Shown here in pieces: positions 53,623 to 61,822 of a DNA stretch of 64,000 bases. Position 1 is the stretch's first letter. Each line of letters opens with the position of its first letter. Origin of the DNA: Zhengella mangrovi (GTDB lineage Bacteria; Pseudomonadota; Alphaproteobacteria; Rhizobiales; Rhizobiaceae); the NCBI RefSeq assembly GCF_002727065.1, contig NZ_PDVP01000012.1, positions 62,001-126,000 of the forward strand, given 5' to 3'. Position numbers and translations under genes: made by a program. The notes below the pieces were generated by a model. It was not told where the DNA came from, made no database searches, and saw nothing but the letters and a program-made list of their open reading frames with translations.

Positions 53623-53658
53623 ATGAAAAAAATTTCATCAGATGATATTTTTATCATC
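53623..53658 (+). promoter_or_regulatory. Double palindromic operator candidate before the SorC regulator gene
   Basis: Two inverted repeats stand side by side: ATGAAA-AAAA-TTTCAT (53623-53638) and GATGATA-TTTT-TATCATC (53641-53658), the second ending 14 bases before the TTG start codon of the SorC gene. A consensus -35 hexamer TTGACA lies at 53604-53609, just upstream, without an obvious -10. This is the natural place for autoregulation and control of the whole sugar operon. Confidence 0.6.
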
Positions 53659-53672
53659 CGGGAGGAAATCAC

Positions 53673-54644
53673 TTGGCAGTCAACGGCACGACACTTGCGC
53701 CGGATTCTGATGCGTCCATGGCAGCCCGCGCTGCATGGCTGCATTATGCCGGCGGCCTGACGCAGGCCGAGGTCGCGAAGCGGCTGGGTGTTACCTCCAT
53801 GAAGGCGCACCGCCTGATCACGCGTGCCAACCAGGCCGGCCTGGTCAAGGTTTTCATCGACGGCGAAGTCGCAGAATGCGTTGCGCTGGAGGCCGAACTC
53901 AGCAAGCGGTACGGTCTCGACTATTGCGAGGTCGTCCCCGACATCGATGCCGACGACCTGCCGTTGCGCGCGCTCGGTCGGGCAGGGGCCCAGTTCCTGC
54001 GCCGCGAGATGGAGCGCTCCGAGAACCTTCTGATTGGCATCGGCCACGGCCGCACGCTGGCCGCCAGCGTGGAGTTCCTTCCGCGGATGAGCGCCGGCAA
54101 GACACGGTTCGTCTCGCTGCTGGGCGGCCTGACCCGCAAGTTCGCCGCCAATCCGCACGACGTGATCCACCGGCTCGCCGAACGGACCGGCGCCGAGGCC
54201 TATGTCATGCCGGTTCCCTTCTTTGCCAACACGGTCGAGGACCGGGATGTGCTGCTGTCCCAGCGCGGCATTTCCGACGTCATGGACCTGGCGCGCTCCG
54301 CAAGCCTGCTGTTCGTCGGCATCGGTACCGCAGAGCCGGGTGCTTCGCTCGTCGCGACCGGCATGATCGAGCCGGGCGAGATCGCCGAGGTCAGCGCCAG
54401 GGGCGGGACCGGTGAAATCCTCGGCCATTTCTTCGATGCCAGGGGCAATCCGGTCGATACGACCCTGACCGAGCGGACGCTCGCGCTGCGGCTCGACGAG
54501 TTGCGCGACCGGCGGATCATCGCCCTGGCCGGGGGACAGTTGAAGGTCCCCGCAATCAATTCCGTGCTTGAGAGCCGCTTGCTCAGCGGTCTCATTACCG
54601 ACGAACGCACCGCGCGCGCGCTCGTCAAGCTTGAAGCGTCCTGA
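53673..54644 (+). CDS. SorC/DeoR-family sugar-binding transcriptional regulator
   Basis: The 323-residue regulator has an N-terminal HTH (LTQAEVAKRLGVTSMKAHRL, about 28-48) and a C-terminal sugar-phosphate-binding isomerase-like domain (about 70-320, with GIGHGRTLAASVEFL and LFVGIGTAEPGASL). SorC regulators sense phosphorylated sugars or polyols; EryD (erythritol) and LsrR belong here. The start is a TTG with GGGAGGAAA upstream. It heads the operon, 27 bases before the binding-protein gene, and probably controls it through the palindromes just upstream. Confidence 0.92.
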   Translation: MAVNGTTLAPDSDASMAARAAWLHYAGGLTQAEVAKRLGVTSMKAHRLITRANQAGLVKVFIDGEVAECVALEAELSKRYGLDYCEVVPDIDADDLPLRALGRAGAQFLRREMERSENLLIGIGHGRTLAASVEFLPRMSAGKTRFVSLLGGLTRKFAANPHDVIHRLAERTGAEAYVMPVPFFANTVEDRDVLLSQRGISDVMDLARSASLLFVGIGTAEPGASLVATGMIEPGEIAEVSARGGTGEILGHFFDARGNPVDTTLTERTLALRLDELRDRRIIALAGGQLKVPAINSVLESRLLSGLITDERTARALVKLEAS

Positions 54645-54671
54645 TCGGGACACCAACGGGAGGAACCCCAC

Positions 54672-56117
54672 ATGTATGAAAAGGAAAAGCAGATCGTAGA
54701 CGCGTATGTCCGCGGATCGATCAGCCGCCGCGATCTCTTCCGCGGTCTTGGCGCCCTCGGCGTCACGGCTGCGACGGCCGGCGTTCTGGTCAACGCGGCC
54801 GCGACCCGTGCCCTCGCGGCCAACGGATTCGACTGGAAGAAGCACTCCGGCACCACCATCAAGCTGCTTCTGAACAAGCACCCCTACACCGATGCCATGC
54901 TGGCCGACCTTGAGAACTTCAAGGAAATGACGGGCATGGACGTCCAGTACGACGTGTTCCCGGAAGACGTCTACTTCGACAAGGTGACGGCTGCGCTCTC
55001 CTCCGGCTCGACCGAGTACGACGCCTTCATGAGCGGCGCCTACATGACCTGGACCTACGGTCCGGCCGGCTGGATCGAGGATCTGAACCAGTGGATCAAG
55101 GACGACAGCAAGACCAACCCGGACTACAACTGGGGCGACATGCTGCCGGGCGTGGTCAAGTCCTGTGCCTGGAACGGCCAGCCGGGCGGTGAACTGGGCT
55201 CCGACGATGCCAAGCAGTGGTGCATTCCGCTCGCCTACGAGCAGAACAACCTGACCTACAACAAGCGCATCTTCGACGCCAACAACCTCAAGGTTCCGAC
55301 CAACATCGACGAACTGCTCGACACCGCCGCCGCGGCCAAGGCAGTGATGAACGGCGGCTATGGCATCGGCGTGCGCGGCTCGCGCTCCTGGGCGACCATT
55401 CACCCGGGCTTCCTGTCGGGCTATGCCAACTTCGGCCAGAAGGACCTCAACGTCAGCGCGGACGGCAAGCTGTCGGCTGCCATGAATACCGACGTGTCGA
55501 AGGAATATCACCGCAAGTGGGTCAAGATGATCCAGGATTCCGGCGCGCCGGACTGGTCGACCCACACCTGGTACCAGGTCGGCACCGACCTCGGCGCCGG
55601 CAAGTCGGCGATGATGTTCGACGCCGACATCCTCGGCTACTTCATGAACGGCGGCGACAACAAGGAAGCCGGCAACCTGGCCTTCTCCGCCTTTGCCGCC
55701 AACCCGGAAGCCAAGGCGCCGACCCCGAACATCTGGATCTGGGCCATGGCCATGTCGACCTTCTCCCAGAAGAAGGACGCCACCTGGTACTTCCTGCAGT
55801 GGGTCACGGGTCCGGAGCACGACCTGTTCGGCGCCCGCAAGATGGACCTCGTCAACCCGGCGCGGTCCAGCGTCTGGGCCGACGAGATGTTCCGCGACAA
55901 GCTGTCGGCGTCCTACCCGGGCTACGTCGAGATGCACGACGTTTCCGCTCCCGGCGCCTCGATCAAGTTCACGGCTCAGCCGCTGTTCTTCGATCTGACG
56001 ACCGAATGGGCAGCCATGCTGCAGAAGATGGTCGCCAAGGAGGTCCCGGTCGATGAAGGCATCGACCAGCTGGCCGAGAGCGTCAACCGTCAGCTCAAGG
56101 ATGCCGGCCTGGGCTAA
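54672..56117 (+). CDS. Tat-exported carbohydrate ABC transporter substrate-binding protein
   Basis: The 481-residue family 1 solute-binding protein has a twin-arginine signal: SRRDLFRGLGALG at about residues 18-30, followed by a hydrophobic stretch and ATRALAA (cleavage near residue 50). The mature part has the usual two-lobe pattern, LNKHPYTDAMLADLENFKEM at the start and a WAAMLQKMV-type end. Tat export implies folding before secretion. GGGAGGAA precedes the ATG. A strong stem-loop follows, as often found after highly expressed binding-protein genes. The likely ligand is a polyol or sugar. Confidence 0.9.
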   Translation: MYEKEKQIVDAYVRGSISRRDLFRGLGALGVTAATAGVLVNAAATRALAANGFDWKKHSGTTIKLLLNKHPYTDAMLADLENFKEMTGMDVQYDVFPEDVYFDKVTAALSSGSTEYDAFMSGAYMTWTYGPAGWIEDLNQWIKDDSKTNPDYNWGDMLPGVVKSCAWNGQPGGELGSDDAKQWCIPLAYEQNNLTYNKRIFDANNLKVPTNIDELLDTAAAAKAVMNGGYGIGVRGSRSWATIHPGFLSGYANFGQKDLNVSADGKLSAAMNTDVSKEYHRKWVKMIQDSGAPDWSTHTWYQVGTDLGAGKSAMMFDADILGYFMNGGDNKEAGNLAFSAFAANPEAKAPTPNIWIWAMAMSTFSQKKDATWYFLQWVTGPEHDLFGARKMDLVNPARSSVWADEMFRDKLSASYPGYVEMHDVSAPGASIKFTAQPLFFDLTTEWAAMLQKMVAKEVPVDEGIDQLAESVNRQLKDAGLG

Positions 56118-56129
56118 GCCCGCCGGTAT

Positions 56130-56157
56130 CGGGGCGCCCCGCGACAGGGGCGCCCCG
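56130..56157 (+). other. Intercistronic stem-loop after the binding-protein gene
   Basis: CGGGGCGCCCC (56130-56140) pairs perfectly with GGGGCGCCCCG (56147-56157) over a 6-base loop, with no T-run. Placed between the binding protein and the first permease gene (115-base gap), it probably stabilises the upstream mRNA and lowers downstream expression rather than ending transcription. Confidence 0.7.
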
Positions 56158-56232
56158 CATACAACCGAACCCGACCATTGGCGACCGATGTGCCAGCAGT
56201 GTCCCGGATACTGCTGACAGAAGGATTTTGTG

Positions 56233-57156
56233 ATGAGCGACGCCACGATGAACCAGAAGCCGAGACGCGGTTTTCGCGTCAGCCGCGGCGCCTTGCCCTA
56301 CCTGCTGAGCCTGCCGGCGTTGCTGACCTGTATCGGGATCCTGGTCCCGTTCTTCACCGCCGTTGCCTATTCGCTTCAGCGCTATCGCTTGTCGCAACCC
56401 TGGGCCCGAAAGTGGAACTGGGGCGAGAACTATTTGAATTTCCTGTCCGATCCTGCCTTCTGGAACACGCTCAAGGTCTCCCTGACCTATGCGTTCCTGA
56501 CCGTCGGCATCGAGCTTCTGCTAGGGCTCGGCATCGCGCTGCTGCTGCAGAAGCGCACGCGGTTCAACAATTTCGTCTCCATCATGCTGCTGATGCCGCT
56601 GATGACCGCTCCGGCACTGGCGTCGCTGATGTGGAAGCTGATGACCAATCCTGGCTTCGGCATCCTGAGCTATTTCGCCTCGCTGATCGGGCTGCATGAT
56701 TTCCGCTGGGCATCGGATCCGTCCACGGCCATGCTGACGGTGGTTCTGGTCGACATCTGGGTCTACACGCCCTTCATCATGATCCTGCTGCTCGCCGGCC
56801 TGCGCTCTCTGCCGCAGCAGCCCTTCGAGGCCGCCGCGCTGGATGGTGTGCCGCGCCTGTTCGTCTTCTGGCGCATCACTCTGCCGATGCTGACACCCTT
56901 CCTGCTGACGGCCACGCTGTTCCGCGTCATCGAGAGCATCCAGCAGTTCGACATCATCTACGCCATGACCCAGGGCGGCCCGGGCGACAAACTCACCGTC
57001 TTCCAGGTCGAGGCCTACCTGAACTTCTTCCAGTCGACGAATGTGGGGCGCTCCGCGGCACTGCTCATGATCCTTTGGGCGATCACCTACATCCTGTCGA
57101 ACATCTTCATCAAGAACTGGCTGCGCCTGCGTGAACGGCAGCGCGGAGAGGCGTGA
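56233..57156 (+). CDS. Carbohydrate ABC transporter permease 1
   Basis: The 307-residue MalF-type permease has six to seven helices. The EAA loop that contacts the ATPases is QPFEAAALDGVPRLFVFWRI near residue 200. The ATG at 56233 has AAGGA upstream; a GTG directly before it is an alternative. It is the first permease of the CUT1-type importer and is 10 bases from the next gene. Confidence 0.92.
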   Translation: MSDATMNQKPRRGFRVSRGALPYLLSLPALLTCIGILVPFFTAVAYSLQRYRLSQPWARKWNWGENYLNFLSDPAFWNTLKVSLTYAFLTVGIELLLGLGIALLLQKRTRFNNFVSIMLLMPLMTAPALASLMWKLMTNPGFGILSYFASLIGLHDFRWASDPSTAMLTVVLVDIWVYTPFIMILLLAGLRSLPQQPFEAAALDGVPRLFVFWRITLPMLTPFLLTATLFRVIESIQQFDIIYAMTQGGPGDKLTVFQVEAYLNFFQSTNVGRSAALLMILWAITYILSNIFIKNWLRLRERQRGEA

Positions 57157-57166
57157 GGACATAACC

Positions 57167-58024
57167 ATGGAACACACAAGCACCCTGGAAAAGGTCCTGC
57201 GCGGCACCGCCATCACGCTGGTCATCCTGTTCTTCATGTTTCCGATCTTCTGGATCTTCCTGATGAGCTTCCAGACGAACGAGACGATCCTGCGCGTTCC
57301 GCCGTCGATCGTCTTCGATCCGACGCTGTCGAACTACACCGCGCTGATCACCGGCAAGCTCGACACGGCAGCCGGAACGCTGGAAATCAGCTTCATGAAG
57401 AACCTCTGGAACTCGCTGTTCCTCTCCGCGGCTTCCGTCGCGGTCGGCCTGGTCCTCGGTGTGCCGGCGGCCTATGCCTTCGCCCGGCTGAAGTTTCGCG
57501 GCTCCGAGGACATCGCCTTCACGCTCCTGAGCTTCCGCTTCGCGCCGCCGCTGCTGGTCCTGCTGCCGCTGACCATCTACTTCCAGCAGATCGGCCTGGC
57601 CGATACCTACCTCGGCCTGATCTGGGTCTACCAGCTCATCGTCCTGCCGCTGATCCTCTGGATCGTCCGCGGCTACTTCGAGGACATCCCGGCCGATGTC
57701 GAATATGCCTATCGCATCGCCGGCCACAGCTGGGGCGCCACCTTCCGCAAGATCGCCCTGCCGCTGGCCGGGCCCGGCATCGCCGCCGCGGGACTGCTGG
57801 CCTTCATCTTCGCCTGGAACAACTTCGTCTTCGCCCTCGTGCTGGCCTCGGCCGACAAGCAGCCGGTGACCGTCGGTGCGCTCGCCTTCGTCACGGCGTC
57901 GGGCATTCAGTACGGCCAGGTGGCCGCCGGCATCGTCCTGTCGATCCTGCCGACATTCGCCCTGGCCCTCTACGCCCAGCGCTACCTCGTCGAAGGCCTG
58001 TCGCTCGGCGCGGTGAAAGGATAA
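57167..58024 (+). CDS. Carbohydrate ABC transporter permease 2
   Basis: The 285-residue MalG-type permease has six helices. The EAA loop reads DVEYAYRIAGHSWGATFRKI, with the family Glu-Ala positions partly changed (EYAYRIAG). GAFVTASG-like AFVTASGIQYGQVAAG is near the C-terminus. The start at 57167 has GAGGA upstream; the longer in-frame start lies within the previous gene. It pairs with permease 1. Confidence 0.92.
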   Translation: MEHTSTLEKVLRGTAITLVILFFMFPIFWIFLMSFQTNETILRVPPSIVFDPTLSNYTALITGKLDTAAGTLEISFMKNLWNSLFLSAASVAVGLVLGVPAAYAFARLKFRGSEDIAFTLLSFRFAPPLLVLLPLTIYFQQIGLADTYLGLIWVYQLIVLPLILWIVRGYFEDIPADVEYAYRIAGHSWGATFRKIALPLAGPGIAAAGLLAFIFAWNNFVFALVLASADKQPVTVGALAFVTASGIQYGQVAAGIVLSILPTFALALYAQRYLVEGLSLGAVKG

Positions 58025-58028
58025 CCCC

Positions 58029-59141
58029 ATGTCGCTTCAACTCACCGACATCGTCAAATCCTTCAAGGAGGACCTGGTGCTGGACGGCGTCTCGCTCGAC
58101 GTTGCCACCGGCGAGACCCTCGTCCTCTTCGGCCCCTCGGGCGCAGGCAAGACGGTCCTGCTTCGCCTCATCGCCGGCGTCATCGAACCGGACGAGGGCA
58201 GCATCCGCATCAACGGCGCCGACATGGACGGCGTCGAGCCGGAGGATCGCGGTATCGGCATGGCGTTCCAGAACTTCGCGCTGTTTCCGCACATGGATGC
58301 CCGCGAGAACATCGCCAGCCCGCTGATCGCGCGCCGCGAGAGCAAGACCGGCATCAAGCGCCGCGTCGAGGACGTCGCCAGGCTGCTCAAGATCGATCAT
58401 GTGCTGCATCACAAGCCAAAGGAACTCTCCAACGGCCAGAAGCAGCGCACCGCCTTGGGACGGGCACTGGCGGGTGAGCCGTCCATCCTTCTGCTGGACG
58501 ATCCGCTGCGCAACGTGGATGCCAAGCTGCGCTTCGAGATGCGGCTGGAGCTGCCGCGCCTCCTGAAGGACCAGCAGGCCACCGTCATCTACGTGACGCA
58601 GGACTACAAGGAAGCCATGGCGCTCGGCGACCGGATCGCCGTCATGAGCGGCCATGGCATCGCGCAGATCGGCACGCCGGAAGACATCTACCTGTCGCCG
58701 GCCAACACCGAGATCGCGCGCCTGTTCGGCGATCCCGTCATCAACCTGCTGGAGGTCACGCCGGAACGCGGCGAGGCCGGCGTGCAGGTCAAGCTTTCGG
58801 GAACGGCCGTGCCGATCAATCCCGGCTACACAGGGTCGATCGGTCATTCCTGTATCCTGGGCATCCGCCCCGAGGGCATTCACTTCGCCGATGCCGGCAC
58901 GCCGGGTGCGTTCCCGGTCACGATCGAGGCGGAAACGCCGCTTAACGAGAAGACTGTCACCCTCGCGGCGACCGAGAACAAGCGCGAAATCCTGATTTCG
59001 CGGCCGAGTGGCACATCCGCGCCCGACAGCGGACAGGCCCATATCGTCATCGACAGCGGCGCGGTCATCCTGTTCGACAGGGCAACCGGAAACCGCATTG
59101 CACTGCCGGCAACCGATGCCGCGAAGGGAGGGGCAGCATGA
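58029..59141 (+). CDS. ABC transporter ATP-binding protein 1 (degenerate catalytic site)
   Basis: The 370-residue MalK/UgpC-type ATPase has a C-terminal OB-like (TOBE) regulatory domain (about 240-370). Walker A is intact (GPSGAGKTVLLRL) and the Q-loop Gln is present (AFQNFALFPHM). Three other elements deviate: signature LSNGQKQR, Walker B LLLDDPLRNVD (Asp in place of the catalytic Glu) and switch region VTQDYKEA (Gln in place of His). It may therefore bind but not efficiently hydrolyse ATP. It forms a heterodimer with the next protein, as in the GlpS/GlpT pair of the rhizobial glycerol importer. Confidence 0.9.
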   Translation: MSLQLTDIVKSFKEDLVLDGVSLDVATGETLVLFGPSGAGKTVLLRLIAGVIEPDEGSIRINGADMDGVEPEDRGIGMAFQNFALFPHMDARENIASPLIARRESKTGIKRRVEDVARLLKIDHVLHHKPKELSNGQKQRTALGRALAGEPSILLLDDPLRNVDAKLRFEMRLELPRLLKDQQATVIYVTQDYKEAMALGDRIAVMSGHGIAQIGTPEDIYLSPANTEIARLFGDPVINLLEVTPERGEAGVQVKLSGTAVPINPGYTGSIGHSCILGIRPEGIHFADAGTPGAFPVTIEAETPLNEKTVTLAATENKREILISRPSGTSAPDSGQAHIVIDSGAVILFDRATGNRIALPATDAAKGGAA

Positions 59142-60262
59142 GCGAGACCATGCTCCGGCTGGAAAATGTCGACAAGTTCTACGGACCGATCGGCAAGGGG
59201 GTCCACGCCGTCCGGAACATCAACATGGACGTCGCCAAGGGCGACATCATCGCGCTGCTCGGGTCCTCGGGCTGCGGCAAGACATCGACGCTGCGCATGA
59301 TCGCCGGTTTCGAGGAAACCAGCCGCGGCAAGATCTTTCTATCCGGGCGCGAGGTGCACCGGCTTCCCCCGGTCAAGCGGCACGTCGCCATGGCCTTCGA
59401 GGGCTATTCGCTGTACCCGACGGTCAACGTGCGCGACAACATCGCCTTCGCCCTGAAGGCGGCGAAGCTGCCGGAGGCCGAGGTCGCCTCCCGCGTCCGC
59501 GACGTCGCCGAGATGCTGGAGATCTCCGACATCCTCGACCGGATGCCGAACTCGATCTCGGGCGGCCAGCAGCAGCGCGCGTCGCTTGCCCGCGCCCTGA
59601 TCCGCGATGCCGACCTGCATCTTCTCGACGAGCCGATGGGCCAGCTCGAGCCGCAACTGCGAACGCTTCTGCGCGGCCGCATCAAGCACTTCATCAAGCA
59701 GCGCGGTCTCACCGCCATCCTGGTCACCCACGACCAGACCGAGGCCAACGCCCTGGCCGACCGCATCGCGGTCATGGAAGGTGGCGTGCTGCAGCAATAC
59801 GGCAGCCCGGCCGAGATCAAGGAGCGTCCGGCCAATCTCTTCACCGGGACCTTCGTCGGGGAACCGCCGATGAACGTCTTCCCCGTCACCGCCTCCACCG
59901 TCGGCGACAAGCTGCATTTCGACCTGGAAGGCGGCCTCGACCTGGCCTATGCCTCCAATGCCTTCGCACCCGACGTCCGCGAAGCCATCCTCAAGCGTGG
60001 CCGCGTCATGGTCGGCGTGCGGCCCTATGCCGTCCGCCGGTCCGAGCACGGCCCTGCAGCGCGGGTCCTGACGAACCAGTGGCTCGGCGACCAGAGCCAC
60101 ATCGCGGCAGCCTTCGCCAACGGCAACCTCGTGCTCGTTGAACATGACCGCGCCAGGGTCGGGATCGGCGAGGAAATCCGCGTCGAGCTGGACCCGGCCG
60201 ACCTCCACGTCTTCGACCTGGAGAGCGGCAAGGCGATCAGCCACGGACAGGAACTGGCGTGA
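59138..60262 (+). CDS. ABC transporter ATP-binding protein 2 (catalytic site mostly intact)
   Basis: The 374-residue UgpC/MalK-type ATPase has Walker A GSSGCGKTSTLRM, signature ISGGQQQR, Walker B LHLLDEPMGQLE with the catalytic Glu, and switch His in VTHDQTEA. The Q-loop position is Glu in place of Gln (AFEGYSLYPTVN). A TOBE-type domain occupies residues 240-370. It overlaps the first ATPase gene by 4 bases (ATGA) and the kinase gene by one base (TGATG). With protein 1 it would form one competent and one impaired ATP site. Confidence 0.91.
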   Translation: MSETMLRLENVDKFYGPIGKGVHAVRNINMDVAKGDIIALLGSSGCGKTSTLRMIAGFEETSRGKIFLSGREVHRLPPVKRHVAMAFEGYSLYPTVNVRDNIAFALKAAKLPEAEVASRVRDVAEMLEISDILDRMPNSISGGQQQRASLARALIRDADLHLLDEPMGQLEPQLRTLLRGRIKHFIKQRGLTAILVTHDQTEANALADRIAVMEGGVLQQYGSPAEIKERPANLFTGTFVGEPPMNVFPVTASTVGDKLHFDLEGGLDLAYASNAFAPDVREAILKRGRVMVGVRPYAVRRSEHGPAARVLTNQWLGDQSHIAAAFANGNLVLVEHDRARVGIGEEIRVELDPADLHVFDLESGKAISHGQELA

Positions 60263-61821
60263 TGACCGGCGGCGGCGATCTCATCATCGGTATCGATGCG
60301 GGAACCTCCGTCATCAAGTCGATTGCGTTCGACCTGTCCGGCCGGCAGATCGCGGTGGCCTCGACGCCGAACCGCTACACCGTCCTGCCTGATGGCGCCG
60401 CATTCCAGCCCCTGGCCGACACCTGGGAAGACTGTGCCCGGACGCTGCGGGAACTGGGCGAACTGGTCCCCGGCCTCGCGAACCGCACCGTCGGCATTGC
60501 CGTGACGGCGCAGGGGGATGGTACCTGGCTCGTCGGCCCCGGCAACGAACCGGTTGCCGACGGCTGGCTCTGGCTCGATGCCCGCGCGGCGCCGGTCGTC
60601 CGGCGCCTGCGCCAGTCCGCCGCCGATATCGACCGTTTCGCCCATACCGGCAGCGGGCTCAACGCCTGCCAGATGGGAACCCAGCTCGTCCGCATGAAGG
60701 AGATCATGCCCGAGGCCGTTGCCACGGCCGAGGTGGCGCTGCACTGCAAGGACTGGCTCTATCTGAATTTCACGGGTGTTCGCGCCTGCGATCCGTCGGA
60801 AGCCAATTTCACCTTTGGCGATTTTCGCACGCGGGCCTACGACGACAGCGTCATCGACGCGCTCGGCCTGACGTCGGAGCGCCGCCTGTTGCCCGAGATC
60901 GTCGACGGGTCGCAGGTCACGCATCCGCTGAGTGATGCGGCCGCGGCCGCGACGGGCCTGAAGGCCGGAACGCCGGTCTCGCTCGGCTATGTCGACGTTG
61001 CCTGCACGGCGCTTGGCGGCGGCATCTATACTGCCGGCTCCGAAGCCGGCTGCACCATCATCGGCTCGACCGGCATGCACATGCGCGCGACCACGCCGGA
61101 AAACGTCTTCCTCAACGAGGAGCGGACCGGCTACGTCATGTGCCTCCCGATTCCCGGCGTCGTGGCGCAGATCCAGTCCAACATGGCCGCGACCCTGAAC
61201 ATCGACTGGCTGCTGAAGGTCGCCTCCGACCTGATGGCCGACATGGGCAAGCCGGTGAATCATCGCGACCTTATCGCCCACATCGACACCTGGATCGCCG
61301 CGGCGCAGCCGGGCAGGGGGGTCTACCACCCCTATATCTCCGAGGCCGGCGAGCGCGGTCCCTTCGTCGACAACGCGGCGCGGGCGAGCTTCATCGGCCT
61401 GTCGTCCTCGCATCGTTTTCCGGACCTTGTCCGCGCCGTCATCGAGGGCCTCGGCCTTGCCGCACGCGATTGCTACGGCGCCATGGGCGACATGCCGTCC
61501 GAGGTGCGCCTGACCGGCGGCGCGGCGCGGTCGAAGGCGCTGCGCTCCATCTTTTCCGCCTCCATCGATGCCCCGGTTCGCACCTCCGCACGCGAGGAGG
61601 CAGGCGCCGCCGGCGCGGCCATGATGGCGGCCGTTGCCAACGGCGTCTACGACACGATGGACGCCTGCATCGCCGAATGGGTGACGCCGCTGCTGGGCGA
61701 AGCCGAAGCGCCGGATGCCGGCCTGGCCGCCGTCTATGCCCGTACCTATCCCGCCTATCGTGCCGCCCGCGAGGCACTGGTGCCCGTCTGGGCGCAGCTT
61801 TCCGAGACAGGAGACAATTGA
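60262..61821 (+). CDS. FGGY-family carbohydrate kinase, EryA (erythritol kinase)-like
   Basis: The 519-residue two-domain kinase of the FGGY fold has the N-terminal phosphate loop IIGIDAGTSVIKSIAFD, the segment WLWLDARAAP, and in the C-terminal domain GCTIIGSTGMH and RLTGGAARSKALRSIFSAS (ATP site). From memory the sequence most resembles erythritol kinase (EryA) of Brucella and rhizobia, but no eryB or eryC follows, so the substrate may be another polyol, ketose or sugar acid. The ATG at 60262 shares its A with the preceding TGA; a GTG one codon earlier is an alternative. Confidence 0.9.
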   Translation: MTGGGDLIIGIDAGTSVIKSIAFDLSGRQIAVASTPNRYTVLPDGAAFQPLADTWEDCARTLRELGELVPGLANRTVGIAVTAQGDGTWLVGPGNEPVADGWLWLDARAAPVVRRLRQSAADIDRFAHTGSGLNACQMGTQLVRMKEIMPEAVATAEVALHCKDWLYLNFTGVRACDPSEANFTFGDFRTRAYDDSVIDALGLTSERRLLPEIVDGSQVTHPLSDAAAAATGLKAGTPVSLGYVDVACTALGGGIYTAGSEAGCTIIGSTGMHMRATTPENVFLNEERTGYVMCLPIPGVVAQIQSNMAATLNIDWLLKVASDLMADMGKPVNHRDLIAHIDTWIAAAQPGRGVYHPYISEAGERGPFVDNAARASFIGLSSSHRFPDLVRAVIEGLGLAARDCYGAMGDMPSEVRLTGGAARSKALRSIFSASIDAPVRTSAREEAGAAGAAMMAAVANGVYDTMDACIAEWVTPLLGEAEAPDAGLAAVYARTYPAYRAAREALVPVWAQLSETGDN

Positions 61822-61822
61822 G

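Noticed and set aside
52944-56246. An 1100-codon minus-strand open frame across the MarR, SorC and binding-protein genes
   Set aside because: It runs antisense to three well-supported genes and has no recognisable family sequence.
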